Source of the DNA: Istiophorus platypterus
Taxonomy: Eukaryota > Chordata > Actinopteri > Istiophoriformes > Istiophoridae
Direction: 5' to 3'
Length of the DNA stretch: 64,000 bases
Assembly: GCA_016859345.1 (NCBI GenBank)
Contig: CM029124.1
Span: 20,573,980 to 20,637,979 of the forward strand
The notes under the pieces: model-generated
Seen by the model: the letters and a program-made list of their open reading frames with translations, nothing else
Told to the model about the DNA's origin: nothing
Databases searched by the model: none
Shown: one piece after another, positions 38,791 through 51,279 of the stretch
How the letters are laid out: each line of letters begins with the position of its first letter
How positions within the stretch are numbered: position 1 is the stretch's first letter
Translations under genes and position numbers: made by a program

Positions 38791-41700
38791 CATTCTGAAA
38801 GAGGGATAGTCATCATTCATTTACCAAACAAAACAAAAACTTACAGGTTGGAACAACTCGAGTATTATGCAAATCACTGTTAACATAAATCAATCTTCTC
38901 ACTGCTTTAAGGAGGCTAGTTCTTCAATGCATGTCTTTGTACTGTAGTTACTATCTCAAGCCATTTATATTTCCTATAAATTTTTAAGGTTGTAGGTTGT
39001 AAGGTTGTAGCTAATGTCTTTATTTATCTATTTATTTACTGTCTTATACCTCATTCACACACGGAGTCTGATAATATCATTGAATATAAGCCCATCTTTA
39101 ACAGAAGCAATTCACACTAAGCCTCATACACACAACATCTCCTTGGACATGATTTTAATTTTTCGGGTTCATGATGGAAGTGATATTGTGAAACTAAAAC
39201 TTCTATTGCACTTTCAACTCTGATCTCTCATTTAAAAAACAAACAAACAAACAAAAAAAACAGTAAACTAAGTGTCTCTTGGCCATTATGTGGGCTTTAC
39301 AGTATAAACACTTCATGAAAAAGGCCCAGAATCCACAGTGTAAATGTATAACTGTTTGTGCTAAACGACAACTGTGAACATGAAGCTGATCCATGGTGGG
39401 TGTTGTTAAATTGAATGTCTGTTAATAGCTTTTGTCAGCTATAAAAGAGGTTTGACAATCAGACGTTTTGTGTGTGAGTTTTCAAAACAGAATGAGACAT
39501 AGAGAAGCCCACAGAAAAAAATAATCAATGTCCAAATGACAGGTCCATTAGTTAAAATAGTTTCAATATGACAAGATAATAGGTCTTGAAAACTATGAAG
39601 GATGATACAACCTGCACTGACAAAGAGACAAAGCATAGTATCACAAATTTACAAATAGAGGTGTGACAGTACATCAAGGATGAAAAAAAAAATATTTGTA
39701 TTTATCCTGCAACCTAATTCAGTCCACTTCTGTAGTTGTTTTTGCAATTGTGATTTCTTTACCTCTGAGTGGCTGTTTTGTTTTTCTGCTTTTGTTGAAC
39801 CTTTCGGGAAAATGATTATTTACCTTCTTGCAAAGATTTAAAGGAGAAGATTGATAACACTCTCATGTAGACTAATTCCAAAGCTAAAGCCTGAAGGTGG
39901 TAAGCTTAGCTAGGCGCAAAGGCTGAAAACGGAGGAAAACAGCTAGCCTGGCTCTGTCCTAATGTAAAAGGTCCACCCTCCAGCATCTGCAGCCAACAAA
40001 ACAGTCTAACAAAAGTGTCTTGTTGGTCATCTTGTAATTTGTATCAGTTGCACAATGAAATTACTTAATTAAAAGGATATATAATTAGTAGCATCTTTCC
40101 TATTTACTCTTTTCCAGTGGTTAAAAAAACTATAAACACTTTTCACCTGACATGAATTAAAGACATCAATCTATTCATTCTGAATGATGAAGCATGCTCC
40201 CTGTGTTGCTGAAGAGTTTTCTTTCGTATGAAGGGACAGACGTGCTCAAGGGGGCCAGGGCCCTCATCAGCATTGCTGAGCAGCAGGGTGAGAGGGAGAA
40301 AGTGGGAGGGTGAGAGGCGGAGAGAGCGCACTGGGCCGACCCCACCCCTGGGAACTCGCAGCCATTTGAAGTGGTAATTTGCCCGGACCCAAGGGAAGGT
40401 CGCTAAATTGAAATGTCTTTTGACAACGGCAGACAGCGACTGTTGTTGTCTGATTGAGCCACCTTCAGGGACAGAGAAAGAGAGGGAGACATGATCCCCT
40501 TTCATACAGTCTGTTCAAGGAGGGAACATTGCACCTTTATTCCACCTCGCTGATCGGTATGAAAGATACGAACATGGAATTGGGGGGGGGGCATTGTTGT
40601 ATTGGCAAGAAGCTGGCAGTGGAGACAGTCAGAGAGCCACATCGACATCTGTGTAAAAGGGAGAACTGGCATGGCGGAAGACCCAGTAACATGGTTGTGT
40701 TTCTTGTCATGCCTCTGAAAGCAATATGCTGGAACGCCAGCATGCTGTCTAAAATCACACACTGGAGCAGCATTGGGCTGGCTTTGTCCAATTCAGTGTA
40801 AACAAGCAAAGGCAGCCTAATGTTGGGTCTTCTTTAATGGCAACACAGATCTCTGTTTAAAAGAGGCTAGATAGAAAGAGAAAGAGACGCAGGTCGTTAA
40901 CAAATGGCATTAACACGGGTCTTGCGAGATATATGTATTTATAAATATTTTTTTTCACACAGTATATTACCTTGCCTGTAAATCATGGAACCAAACTCCA
41001 ACTGCTGTTGTTCTCTGTTTCAGTGACTCTCTGTCAGACACAGTAAAATGCCCAGAGTAACAGAGGAGAGGAAGAGAGGAAGAGATGACTGCAGACAGTG
41101 TGGTCTACAGCCTTGGATGATATGAGCACATGAATTACAGTCATGTGAAAGCTTGAGGTCAAACATTGCCTGGTTACCATTACAGCTGCCTGCGAACAAC
41201 AAATGGATTCAAGAGAGCAGAGAAAGACAATTTACAAACATACAAGCAGTGAAATTAAGCCTGAGACATTAATTTAAATGTAAAATGAGCACAAAAGTGC
41301 TGAGGCAATATTGGCTTCTATTGTGCCTGTGTTTAGTTTTATGTAGCAGAAGCAGAGCCTGACATTGGGGTTCAAAGCAGCTCTTCATCATGCTCTATAA
41401 CCCCCCCCCCCATCCTCCTCTCTCTCAGACATACACACACCTATACAGAACAGTTGAATAAAGCCATAATGGCTCAGAGGTGAGGAGAACTTTTAGTCCC
41501 TGGATGCTTGAACTCACGAGCCTCCTATTGGGAGCCAGGTGGCAGTGTGGTGGCCTGATTCCCCGGAGGACCAGGCTGAGGTGCTTGTCACACCACCCCA
41601 TGGCCTTATTCTGTCAGCCCCCTGCCTGATGCTGATTGGCCCCTACATGAGGGGCCTCGGGAGGCCTCCCTGTCTCCATCTGTTGAACTGCATCTCTAGC

Positions 41701-42877
41701 ATCCTGCACCAAAGCACAACACAACAAGGGAAACGGAGGGAGGGGAAGTTAAAATTCTCTAACTGCTGGGAGAAGGAAAGGAAGAGGGAGACGCAGAAAT
41801 CCAGACTCACGGCCTCCCAGAGGTCTGTAAACAAAGCAACATTGACTGAAAAGAATCTTATAACAATAGCGAGCACTAGCACGGGCTCAGCGATTGAATG
41901 CTTTCTTTGTATCAAAATGACCTTGGATCACTGCGGCTCATATAGGATATAAAGACAGTTATTTTTTATTGTTCTGTAGATAACATTGTTGTGAATGTAA
42001 GGCTTTGTTTTCCTAATGTTAGCAGAAATAAAATTCAATACTTCAATCTGTTAAATTTTAAAGCCATGGCCAAGGCAAGGGAACTTTAACAAAGACTAAG
42101 TGTCAACTAAGTGTTGATTAAATGTCAGCAGCCATGCTAGGGACAGTAATAGATATGTTAGATAGATAAAAGTTGAGCTACAAAGTTGGTTTTAGATATT
42201 TTGCTCTAAGTTTCCTTTTTTGCTAGCTATAAGAGTTGTTAAGACTGTTATATGCTTTCACTTTTTGAGGTTGTTTTATGCCTTAACATAAAGTCATTGG
42301 TTTTAGTAGTGAATTTATATACTTACATTTATTCATTTTTCATTACTTGCCATTAAATTCAGTATTTAAGATGAAATTGTTAATGTGCACTCACATACAA
42401 AGTAGCACTTAGTAGATCTAGGATTGGTTTCCTACAGTCAAGCCAATTCTGGAGCTTTAACCTGCATCTCCATGGGAACAATCAGTGACACCTGTTGACC
42501 TGTGGCACCAAATGACAAAAAGGAAAACATGACTCATAATATTGTGGAGTGAGTAAGGAGAAGGGAAATCATTTTTAGATGGCTCAATAATCCCTTGGAA
42601 ATATACAGCAGTCAGTACAATGCCTGTCGTTTTCATTTATCCAAAGAAACTATCCTAAGCCTGACTGACAAGCTAGCAGAAGTACTGAGACCTGCCAAAT
42701 GAGGAATGATTTTTGTTGTATTGAATTATTACACTCTTCAATAAATTTTCCACGTAAAATATCCATGTGACTATTGAATCTATCTAGATGGCTTTCGATT
42801 AGTCTTTTTAAAGTGTTGCTTGTTTGTTTGTTTTGATTTTTTAGTTGGAAAAAAAGCCTTAATCTACCCAGATATCA

Positions 42878-43190
42878 TTGAAAATTCATCATCTGAGGAA
42901 CATGAATGTCTCTACAAGAAATTGTGCCAATCCTTCTTGTAGATCTGACATTTCACTATATAATTGCACACTTTGATCTGTTTATTAGGCTAGTTGAAAA
43001 CCCAAGGCATCACCAAAGCCGACAGAATTCATCATCTGGGGACCAAGTAAAGAAAGGACAAGCAGGAATTATCCTCTGAGTGCCACGAGTGTTTGTATTT
43101 CATGTAAATTCCGTGGCAATCCATCCAATAATAATTAAAACTGGAGACTACTAACTATAACTAGAGATATTTCTACCATAATGCTGGACC
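42878..43190. repeat. Two fragments of the ATTCATCATCTGGGGA / ATCCATCCAATA repeat
   Basis: AAATTCATCATCTGAGGAACATGAATGTCTCTAC occurs near 42882 and AATTCATCATCTGGGGACC near 43026, followed by TTCCGTGGCAATCCATCCAATAATAAT. This is the same repeat family as at 30.8 kb, apparently two partial copies head to tail. Confidence 0.5.
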
Positions 43191-45401
43191 AAATTACAGA
43201 GGGACTAATGCTAAGATGCTATTATAGCTAATAATAACACCATCTTGCAAAACTAAATGTAGAAAGTAATTTGCAGCTCATTCTCTCCTGCAAAAGTGCA
43301 CAACAGCTTCTTCTGAGTCACACCGAATCTCCGTTTGTTGCTAATGAGCATCACACATCCCTGAGATTGCCAATTCAACCCCCGAGACATCTACAGGTAT
43401 TTGTTGTGTTGCAATTCACAAAATATAATACCCCCCTCCTGTCAAAGTGTCTAATTCTTAAACCTCGTTTTGCCTCTGAAATGTTGTGCTGAGTGAACTT
43501 GCTCCCTGCTCCCTAGCAAATGTGTTTAGATGAACAAGCAGCTTTTGCTGCCTTTTTTCTGTAAAGTGAGACATTTCTGCTTAACTCTGCAAATTTACCC
43601 CGCTTAGATGAAACATTCTGCAAAAAAAAAAAAAAGAGTGGATTTTAAAAGCTGCATGGTAAAGTGTACCCAATTAAAAGCAGGCCCTCATGAGACATGG
43701 ACGAAATGAGTCCATCAGATTGATGTAGTGGGAACTGCTGCAGTAGAGTACACTTGTAAGCCGCTGTTTTTAAGCCATTTATTTTTCAGATAATGTGTGT
43801 CTCCCCAGAAGACAAAAGTACCTTGGATCTACTGTATAAGTACAGGACGTATTAATAACAGAGGAGAAGTGGTAAACACAGGCTCTCCATGACTACTACA
43901 TACTCCACAGTCTGAGCACAAATATGCCACTGCTCATCAGACCTTGATCAAATAGTTTTGTGTTTGTCTTAGAAAAAGGGCACAGCTCAGATCCTTTCAG
44001 CGTGGGTAGTTGACTTCACTGCAGTCGTTTTTACCAGTCATTGCAGTGTAATACACAGCAAACTTTACCTAAATATTATTCTGAGTACATTAGAACAAAT
44101 ATCTACTATTAGACTATATACAAATAGTGTTTGACCACAGTCTGCTGCCAGTCAGGGCTTGAAACTGCTGCCCCCGAGTGGTTGGTGTGTAGGACTTGTA
44201 TCCATGTGTGAGTGCAGGGGAACACAGTAACTCAATAAGTAAATAATGTTATCTACATAATAATTTAGTCTGCTTACTTCAAATACACCAACTGTCTATA
44301 CACTAAAAAAAGTCTTACTGTAAACACAACTAAGACAGGAATGACAATTCATTCGTTCTTTCCTCTACTAGCTGAATTTGGGTTTGATTTTATTTTGGTG
44401 TCATGTACATAATGAAAATAAAATGCACCCTAAATTAATGAGAGTAAGATGCAGATATTAGTGTATGTATTTTCAAACATTGTACACAGAGTCCAAAAAT
44501 AAATAGGACCAGTTTTGATAATTTTCACACACTTATGTCTAAAGCAAAATACACAAAATCACTATCAATGTGTGTACTGTATAATTCTACTGGAGAAATC
44601 AGAATAAATGTAATAGTCCATCATGCATTCTTTTTCAGCCATTGAAGACAAAACTGGCAAAATGACTTGCAATGGTTTAATTTTGATGCTTCTCTCCAGT
44701 GTTATAATTACACATCATCTCAGCACTAAAGTATTTCAGGGTTATGTTCTGTTGTTTCATGGAAAAGTGAAATTCTGAAATCACTTTGGTTTGTGCGATA
44801 TAAAAGAAAACTGGATTAACTCTCCACATCTCACAAATCAGACTGCTCCTAAACTTTTATTCCTCTTGAATATTTTTGGAACTGAAACTCAACTATGCTA
44901 TAAAAGATCTTTGGCCCCCAGACAAGTGAAAATTTAACACAGGACTCAGGGCCATACTTACCATGCATATATTTGCTTGAATTTGGTTTTGACAGGGTAT
45001 TTTCATTTTATTTAGCTGTTTTTGGAGCTAACATTTTGATACAAATGATTCCTGTAGATACAGAGCAACAGCAGCCTCCTCAAAGAAAAAATGTAAGTGT
45101 TCAACCAGACTCATCGCCCGGATATAGAAAATGCTTTTGAAGATGTTAACACAATGCAACTCTCCTTGTAGTGCTCATCCTAAGCATCTTTAGCCCAAAT
45201 TTCTTTTTCCTGCTACAGTGGGATGTGAGATGACCTCAACTGGGACGACGTGCTCATCTAAGACAGATCTTCCTTTACTAAACCCTGTGATATATGACTG
45301 CTACTCTTAACTCAGAGGTCCAGAGAAAAGAGTTTCCTCTTTGGATGGTTGCACTGGCCTTGACATGCCATAACACTCCCCCCGCTCCACACTACATGGC
45401 C

Positions 45402-45407
<6 letters not shown>

Positions 45408-45467
<60 letters not shown>
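45408..45467. repeat. (TG)30 microsatellite
   Basis: Nearly perfect TG dinucleotide run. Probably polymorphic. Confidence 0.95.
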
Positions 45468-45469
<2 letters not shown>

Positions 45470-46481
45470 TGTGCATGTGTCAGTGTCTCACTTCAGTACA
45501 CCCTGAGAGTCCTTGTCTAGAGACCTTGAGTCTTAGAAAGCATAGGGGCCCCTCATCTGGGAGAGCAAAAGAGAGCAGAAAAAAAAAGCCTGAACAGATA
45601 AGAAACTTTTCCACAGGCAGGAACGAGCTGTCCTCAACCTTTCCCTTCTTCCACGCTCTGCTCCACATTTGCAGCATGTGCCAGATAATTTTGTAAGATA
45701 ATTGTTACAGATTATAACTATAACAAGTTTACTGTTAACTGGAGTGATTTGGGCATAACAGACAATGAACTCTGCATAGGGATTCGAGCTAACTGTATCA
45801 TTGTAGTGTAGTGAGCAGCCTTTTTTTTCTTTTCTCCAGGGGCATCTGTCTCCACAGGTGTTTTGCCATGGCTTGAATAGCGAGGAGGGAAGATAAGTGC
45901 TGAGTGAGCACAGACAACAGCTACTCTGTCTTTCTAAAACATCTTCAAGGTCCCTGCGGAGGGATAAATGGCCAACAGGAGGTGTTTTCCCAGGAGAGAC
46001 TCATCTGGTGCTTTACAGGGTAAGTTCTCTTTATGCCTCATGCATTTTATGAGCTGATTCTTTTAATTAAAAAAAAATGTTAGAAACTACATCATCCAAA
46101 CTTTTATTCATTGTTCATTTCACTACATTCACTACATTGTTTTTTTTAAAGATGGAATATGCATAATGGTTAATTTTTTTATATTCAACAACCCATGCCT
46201 TCTGCCTCTAGATGTCAAGCAATCTCCCCCAGTCAAAAGAATATGTGAGCTATTACTTGTGTTGTACATGCAGCCATGTAACTGACTGGCTTTTTACAGG
46301 CTCCGGTGTGCAGCGACAGGACAGCAGGGCTCCTTGCACTCGCTGTTCCTTTTTCCTATGCATATACCTCTTTGAGATATAACTTTAAAGAGGCATAGGG
46401 CATGGGAAAATGGGGCTGCAGGGGTATTCCACCAGGCAGACAGCATTTCATCATCCTCTCGGCACGACAGCTGACCTCAAA

Positions 46482-46484
<3 letters not shown>

Positions 46485-46515
<31 letters not shown>
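46485..46515. repeat. (CA)15 microsatellite
   Basis: Perfect CA run within otherwise unremarkable sequence. Confidence 0.95.
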
Positions 46516-46517
<2 letters not shown>

Positions 46518-47214
46518 CAGACTCGAGCCTGCTATGCACTTAAAGAGAAAGACTGTGAAACGTAGACTCTGACACACTGACCCCAGGTGATTTTTTATGT
46601 CTCTGTGATTCATTTTTATGCAATATCATAAATCATATTTCATCATATTTATTCCTAATGAGACTGTGTAAGTGTGAAGTAAGATAAAATTACATTTTAC
46701 TACTTCTTTATTCATTTAAAACTTGTTAAATGAATAATTTTTTTGTTCTTGTTTTTGAATAAAGACATCTTGGCATTAAATACTGGATGATGCATTCTGA
46801 CTTTTTAAACAGTGGGGGATCTTTAACCCAAGGAGGCCAAATCATACAATAAAAGACATTTCAACCATTTTACATTGTTACTTATACCTGCACATAAAAT
46901 GACACGGGGTGGTGCTAAACTAGGCAGTTTTTTGGGTCACTCTGATGGACAACAGTGTTCAAGAAACTGCCTCAGTATTGCTGCTTTAATCCCATAAGAA
47001 CACAACATTTTTTGCCAGATTTAACACTGGTCTTCACCTCTTTGTTTGCTGCTAATAGTGTTGTTGTTATACTGCAATTGCCAAAACTGCCCAGTGTGTC
47101 ACCACCAAATAACATGTGCACTTTTCATTTCTATTTTTAATTGATCTGCTTAGTCACTAAATTACATAATTATCTGTTTCACTCTTACTGAAGACATCAA
47201 AACAAAAGATTTTG

Positions 47215-48215
47215 TTGAAAGAAGTATTCAGATCATTTACTTAAGTAAAAAAAAACAATAATCCTAAAATACTTCAGTATGAGTAAAAGTCCAGCATTTG
47301 ATATTCTACTCTATGCAGTGTGTTCTATGTATTTTGTGTAACTAAAGCGTTATCAAAAGTTAGACTTTGTCTACAGGAAAAGAAAATACAAGGCTGTGCT
47401 GCACAAATTTGTTTTTTGTTTGTTTGTTTCTTTTACTTTGGATTGGAAGGAAACTCATGAACCTCTGAAACATGTCAAAGAGAACTGGACACTGCTTTTG
47501 AGGGTTACAAGCCATAAAGGTTTAAAATCACTGTATTTTATATGCTTTTCCTATTTTCATGTAAAATTAGATTAGAAGTAGAAAATAACAGAAAATGGAA
47601 ATACTCAAGTAAAGAACAAGTCCTGACTATTGTCCCTTTCCTTGGGGTGAGACCAGCTCCAGAGGGTCATAAAATAAACTTGGTATCTATGAGATGTTAA
47701 ATTGAGCAGGAACAAAGATGAAACTAAGTTCTTTTATTTATAACACAGCTTGGGATTTGCATATTTGATCTTGCTGTGATATGTGGGATCATTTTACCTT
47801 TTTTTGGCCATAAACAGTTAGACTTCTTAAACAGTTTATTTCAAACCATTAGAGAAGTTTAAAGGGGGAATCACTCTAATAACTCAGTCATTTGAAACAT
47901 AAGGCCAAAAGTGGACACTGTTTTATTGTACAGGGCCAAAAAGGTTGGGATTCACTGGTTTAATCTTTGGCAATGTTTTATATTCTATAAACTGGTATCT
48001 TTTTTGTTTTAATGTAAAATCTTAATCTGTCAGAGAATCAGTAACGGCAGCTGTCTAATAAATATAGTGTAGTTAAAAAGTACAACTTTTCCCTCTAAAA
48101 TGTGGAGTAGATGCATAAAGTAGAATTAAAAACACATATCATATAAATCAAAAGCACTTCAAAATTGCACTTATTAACAATAGTTAAATGAATGTACTTT
48201 CCACCAATGACTAAA
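47215..48215. repeat. AAGTATTCAGATCATTTACTTAAGTA repeat, near full length
   Basis: Opens GAAGTATTCAGATCATTTACTTAAGTAAAA and ...GAGTAAAAGTCCAGCATTTGATA. It closes AAAAGCACTTCAAAATTGCACTT...GAATGTACTTTCCACCAATGAC. These are the two ends of a highly abundant fish repeat that begins AAGTATTCAGATCCTTTACTTAAGTA and ends CTTGAGTAAATGTACTTAGTTACTTTCCACC. The interior is non-coding. Pieces of the same family lie at 54.6 and 56.4-56.8 kb on the other side of the vent genes. Confidence 0.65.
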
Positions 48216-49049
48216 GGCTACTCAAATTATTAAACTAAAACATACGAGTTTTGTGGGGTTACCTCAACTGAAAGAATTGTAATAATTGTCATCGGTAACT
48301 TCTATCAAAATCCAAAGGCTTATTTTAAAAGCCATATGCTGTAAGTCTGATTCCATCGCTACAGCTGCGGTAGGATGATGTTGTAGATCTGATCAGCAGA
48401 TCTCTCATGGAACTTTCTGCCCATCATCCATCCTCAGCCCCCAGTCTGCCTGCTGCCATCCGGCTGCAGCTTTGGCGGGACTGTTAGCACCTCTTCACCT
48501 GCCCGCTCCTCTGATTCACATGGATCAGGGAGACACTCGTTACCATTCAACTCGACAACCCTTTTACCTCTCAGGGCGGATCATTCACTGATGCTCATGT
48601 TACCGTTACAGCCAGGAACTTTCCTAGTTAATGCTGCAGACTTGTGTGGAGTCACTGTATAAGGGGGTGCATAGGAAGCCTTAAAACGAGTCACACTCTT
48701 CTCATTTATAGTGTTTACTGATGCATGGAATTCTAACAATCTCCTTTGATAATTGTGCCTCCTGGTGGGAGGCCTCAGTATTTATTTTCCTTTTCAATTG
48801 ACTTGTATATGCAGGGTGTAGGCACTACTGAACAATCCCAAACAGCCCTTTGAACCAGGTGTGCTGCAGCTAAACATGAAACCAGCCAAAAGTGGCCACA
48901 TCTGAATGTCAGAGTATGTCAGTGTCTTCTAATCGATATAATGGCTCCACCAGCAGCTACTTCCTATTCTGAATCCGAATTGCAAATCACATGTGAACAA
49001 GGCGTAGCCACTTGGTGACAGAGTGACTCAATCAGTCACCTATTTAGCC

Positions 49050-49375
49050 GGTGCCACCTAATGACTTGGACGTGAGGCGATACACACCTCTTGCAGACTT
49101 GGGGGCGCCGTCCCTCCGCGTCTTTTCAAGCAAGTGCGAATTGTTCATTCAGGAGACAATGGAGCTCAATGGAGCTCAATGATCTAGCAGTTAGCCTCGG
49201 CTTTGATGTCCCTTTGAAGACGCAAAACTACATCGAGCAGAGGGCGATCACAGCTCGGAGCCACGCCACCGGACGCCTAATGAAAACATTTGCCTGCAGC
49301 GGCCGGAGACAGCATCTCTTTAGGCGGAAGGAGAGACAATCTGGCCCGGGCCTGTCACAGCTCAAACTTTTCCTC
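49050..49375. other. GC-richer segment of unknown role downstream of vent
   Basis: CpG-containing sequence (GGGGGCGCCGTCCCTCCGCG, GCCACGCCACCGGACGCC, GCAGCGGCCGGAGACAGC) between the gene desert and an ATT microsatellite. It includes a direct repeat of CAATGGAGCT (about 49159-49180). An open frame crosses it but runs into the microsatellite and matches nothing I know. It could be an enhancer, a non-coding transcript or a decayed exon. Confidence 0.3.

Positions 49376-49466
<91 letters not shown>
49376..49466. repeat. (ATT)30 microsatellite
   Basis: About 30 ATT/TTA units with one ATC interruption near 49430. The poly-Tyr and poly-Ile frames through it are artefacts. Confidence 0.97.
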
Positions 49467-50006
49467 GCTATTTTCGCATGATATTCATGTTCCAGCGAAT
49501 ATACCCGACTGTGGGGAAACCGGTCACTTCTTTGTCTGTGATTCTCTATGTGCACTATGGAGTTTCTTCATAAAAAAGAGAGCAAGGAAAGTAAAACACG
49601 GTCGCACTATGGTGAATGGTGAATATCCCCAGAAGACCACTGGCCTGCACCGGTTGCACCTATTGTTATTTTTTTATCATCAGTGTTGCAACAGATCCCA
49701 AGACACCGGTTCTCCTGATTTAGTAAAGGCTATGAAGCTTTTCATCTGGTGTTCGTTGTTACGTGTGTTCATTCATTTACACACTTCATATATATGAGTG
49801 TGGGAGTAAATCTGCTCCTTTATGATTTATAATTTTAAAGACATCATTCAAAATATCCCTGAGTAAACCTGAGTCTTACGCGCTATGGTTGTTTAACTGT
49901 TCATTTCAACAGGTTGATCAGTATCAGTCTAACTGGAGAAAATGTTGAGCATATTCCAAACAATTCTGAATAAAAGACAAAAAAAGTGGAAATGCAGTTT
50001 TTAGTC

Positions 50007-50012
50007 TTTAAT
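50007..50012 (-). terminator. Possible ATTAAA polyadenylation signal for the vent-like gene
   Basis: TTTAAT on the plus strand, i.e. ATTAAA in gene orientation, about 210 bases past the stop. No canonical AATAAA was found closer. Confidence 0.35.
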
Positions 50013-50222
50013 CCAGTTTTACTTTAGACATAAAACAGAAAAAATGGCTGCAAATACATTTTGAACATTATTTAAATAATACATACAAGTTACATCCATA
50101 TATATTGTAGTGCTTCATACATGTTAAACACACTCATATTAATAACCCCTCTTTTAGAGAGAGCAATGGGAAGATATCTAGATTCTAGACAGAAGCATTT
50201 TGACGGAGAAACTTGGTGGAGT

Positions 50223-51050
50223 TCAGTAGAAGTGTGGAGGCAGGGCGACCGGGTGCAGCGGAGCCGGGAGGGTCGCCCCGTGCGGCGGCTGCAGCTGCGC
50301 GTAGAGGCCGCTGCGGGCGCGGAGCTGTCCGCCGAGGACGTGGTGCTGAAACAGCAGAGGAGGCAGCAGAGCCGCCGGGACCGGCACGAAGTCGGGCCGC
50401 AGATCCTGAACTTCCCGCTTCAACTTCATCCTCCTGTTCTGGAACCAGGTTTTCACCTAGAAGACAGCGAATCAGTCATCGGCTCACACGCTTATGTGCG
50501 CAGTTATGAACTATAATGGTTTTACTGAGTTTGAAACCACGCAGCAGGGGCCCCAGGCTATAGGCCCCTGTGGCGTGGCTTTGCCCAAACTAGTGCAAAA
50601 TAGTTGTTTCTGTTGCGCTTCCTTTTTCTGCCCCCTGTCACGTCACTGCCTCGAACCTACCTGAGTTTCGGAGAGGTTCAGCTTTTCAGCAAACTTCCTC
50701 CTGTGCGTAGCGCCCAGGTATCTGTGCCTGCTGAAGGTCTCCTCCAGCTTGCTGATTTGCTCCGAGGTGAACTTGGTCCTCATCCTTCTCTGCTGGGCGG
50801 CCTCCTCCTCGCTGTCGTCCCCCACCTCGCTCTCGGACCCCGAGGTGTAACCGCAGCTGTCTGGGGGGAGAAGCGGAGCTTTTAGACCCTTTTCGTCGGA
50901 ATCACCTGCACACAGGCCTGTCGGTCTCAGCCCTGGAAGTTGATCAGTGAACTTACTGTTTGGCGAGGTCGGAGAGAACTGGCTTCTTGGTTCCTTTGCC
51001 GTCTCCTCATAATAGCTTCTTGAAAGCCACTCTACCGAGAAGTTGGCCAT
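50223..51050 (-). CDS. vent: Vent-family homeobox transcription factor (vent-like)
   Basis: A nuclear transcriptional repressor that promotes ventral fate downstream of BMP/Wnt8 and opposes organiser genes. Three exons: 50957-51050, 50661-50860, 50223-50456, all with GT-AG introns (96 and 204 bases); phases 1 and 0; 175 residues. The N-terminal MANFSVEWLSRSYY matches the Vent-family motif. A GYTSGSESEVGDDSEEE acidic/serine stretch precedes the homeodomain, which runs from about 72 to 132 (RRMRTKFTSEQISKLEE ... TQVKTWFQNRRMKLKREV). Thr is at position 47 instead of the usual Ile/Val, as in Vent and Bar proteins, with Gln50 and Asn51. The second intron splits the homeodomain between positions 44 and 45. 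The tail is Pro/Leu-rich and ends PPHFY. The shorter length fits zebrafish Vent rather than Vox, but naming of the two paralogues is from memory. Confidence 0.9.
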
Positions 51051-51117
51051 GTTGCAGCCGAGCAGGGATCTGGAGGTGTCAGGTCAGCGTCGCTGTCCCT
51101 CGGGTGACTCTTGACCG

Positions 51118-51275
51118 CTATATAGGAGGGGCACACTTTAGTATTTGCATATGCAAAGGCTTCTCAACGGAACGATAGAAACTTGATGGTGGTTGTAATT
51201 GGGGCTAATAGAGGCTGGGCTGTGGGTTTTCTCACGTCCACGGCTGGCTAGGATGCACCGGCGCCACTAAGTCTG
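51118..51275 (-). promoter_or_regulatory. vent-like promoter: TATA, octamer, GGGGCTAAT, BMP element
   Basis: In gene orientation a TATATAG box (51118-51124) lies 67 bases before the ATG. Next upstream come ATTTGCAT (51143-51150) inside the palindrome TTTGCATATGCAAA (51144-51157), GGGGCTAAT (51201-51209), and GGCGCC-ACTAA-GTCTG (51260-51275), which fits the GRCGNC-N5-GTCTG Smad/Schnurri BMP element. The octamer is the POU-factor site. Function is inferred from motif identity, spacing, and the matching cassette upstream of the vox-like gene. Confidence 0.7.
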
Positions 51276-51279
51276 AGTA

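Larger units (their letters stand above)
34680..49050. other. Gene desert, right part
   Basis: No gene recognised over about 14 kb. It holds microsatellites, repeat fragments and a few islands of mixed composition (36890-37400, 38440-38790, 40140-40760, 41530-41950, 48360-48610). The open frames in these islands overlap on both strands and show no known domain. A pyrimidine tract ending TGTTTTGCAG at about 35475 looks like a splice acceptor but no coding exon follows; a non-coding transcript is possible. Confidence 0.4.

Noticed and set aside
49091..49573. 160-codon plus-strand frame with long poly-Tyr, and the poly-Ile frames on both strands
   Set aside because: Produced by the ATT microsatellite; no start context, splice sites or domain.
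50121..50516. Plus-strand 131- and 98-codon frames over vent-like exon 3
   Set aside because: Antisense shadows of the homeodomain exon, rich in Arg/Gly/Ala as expected for GC-rich antisense.
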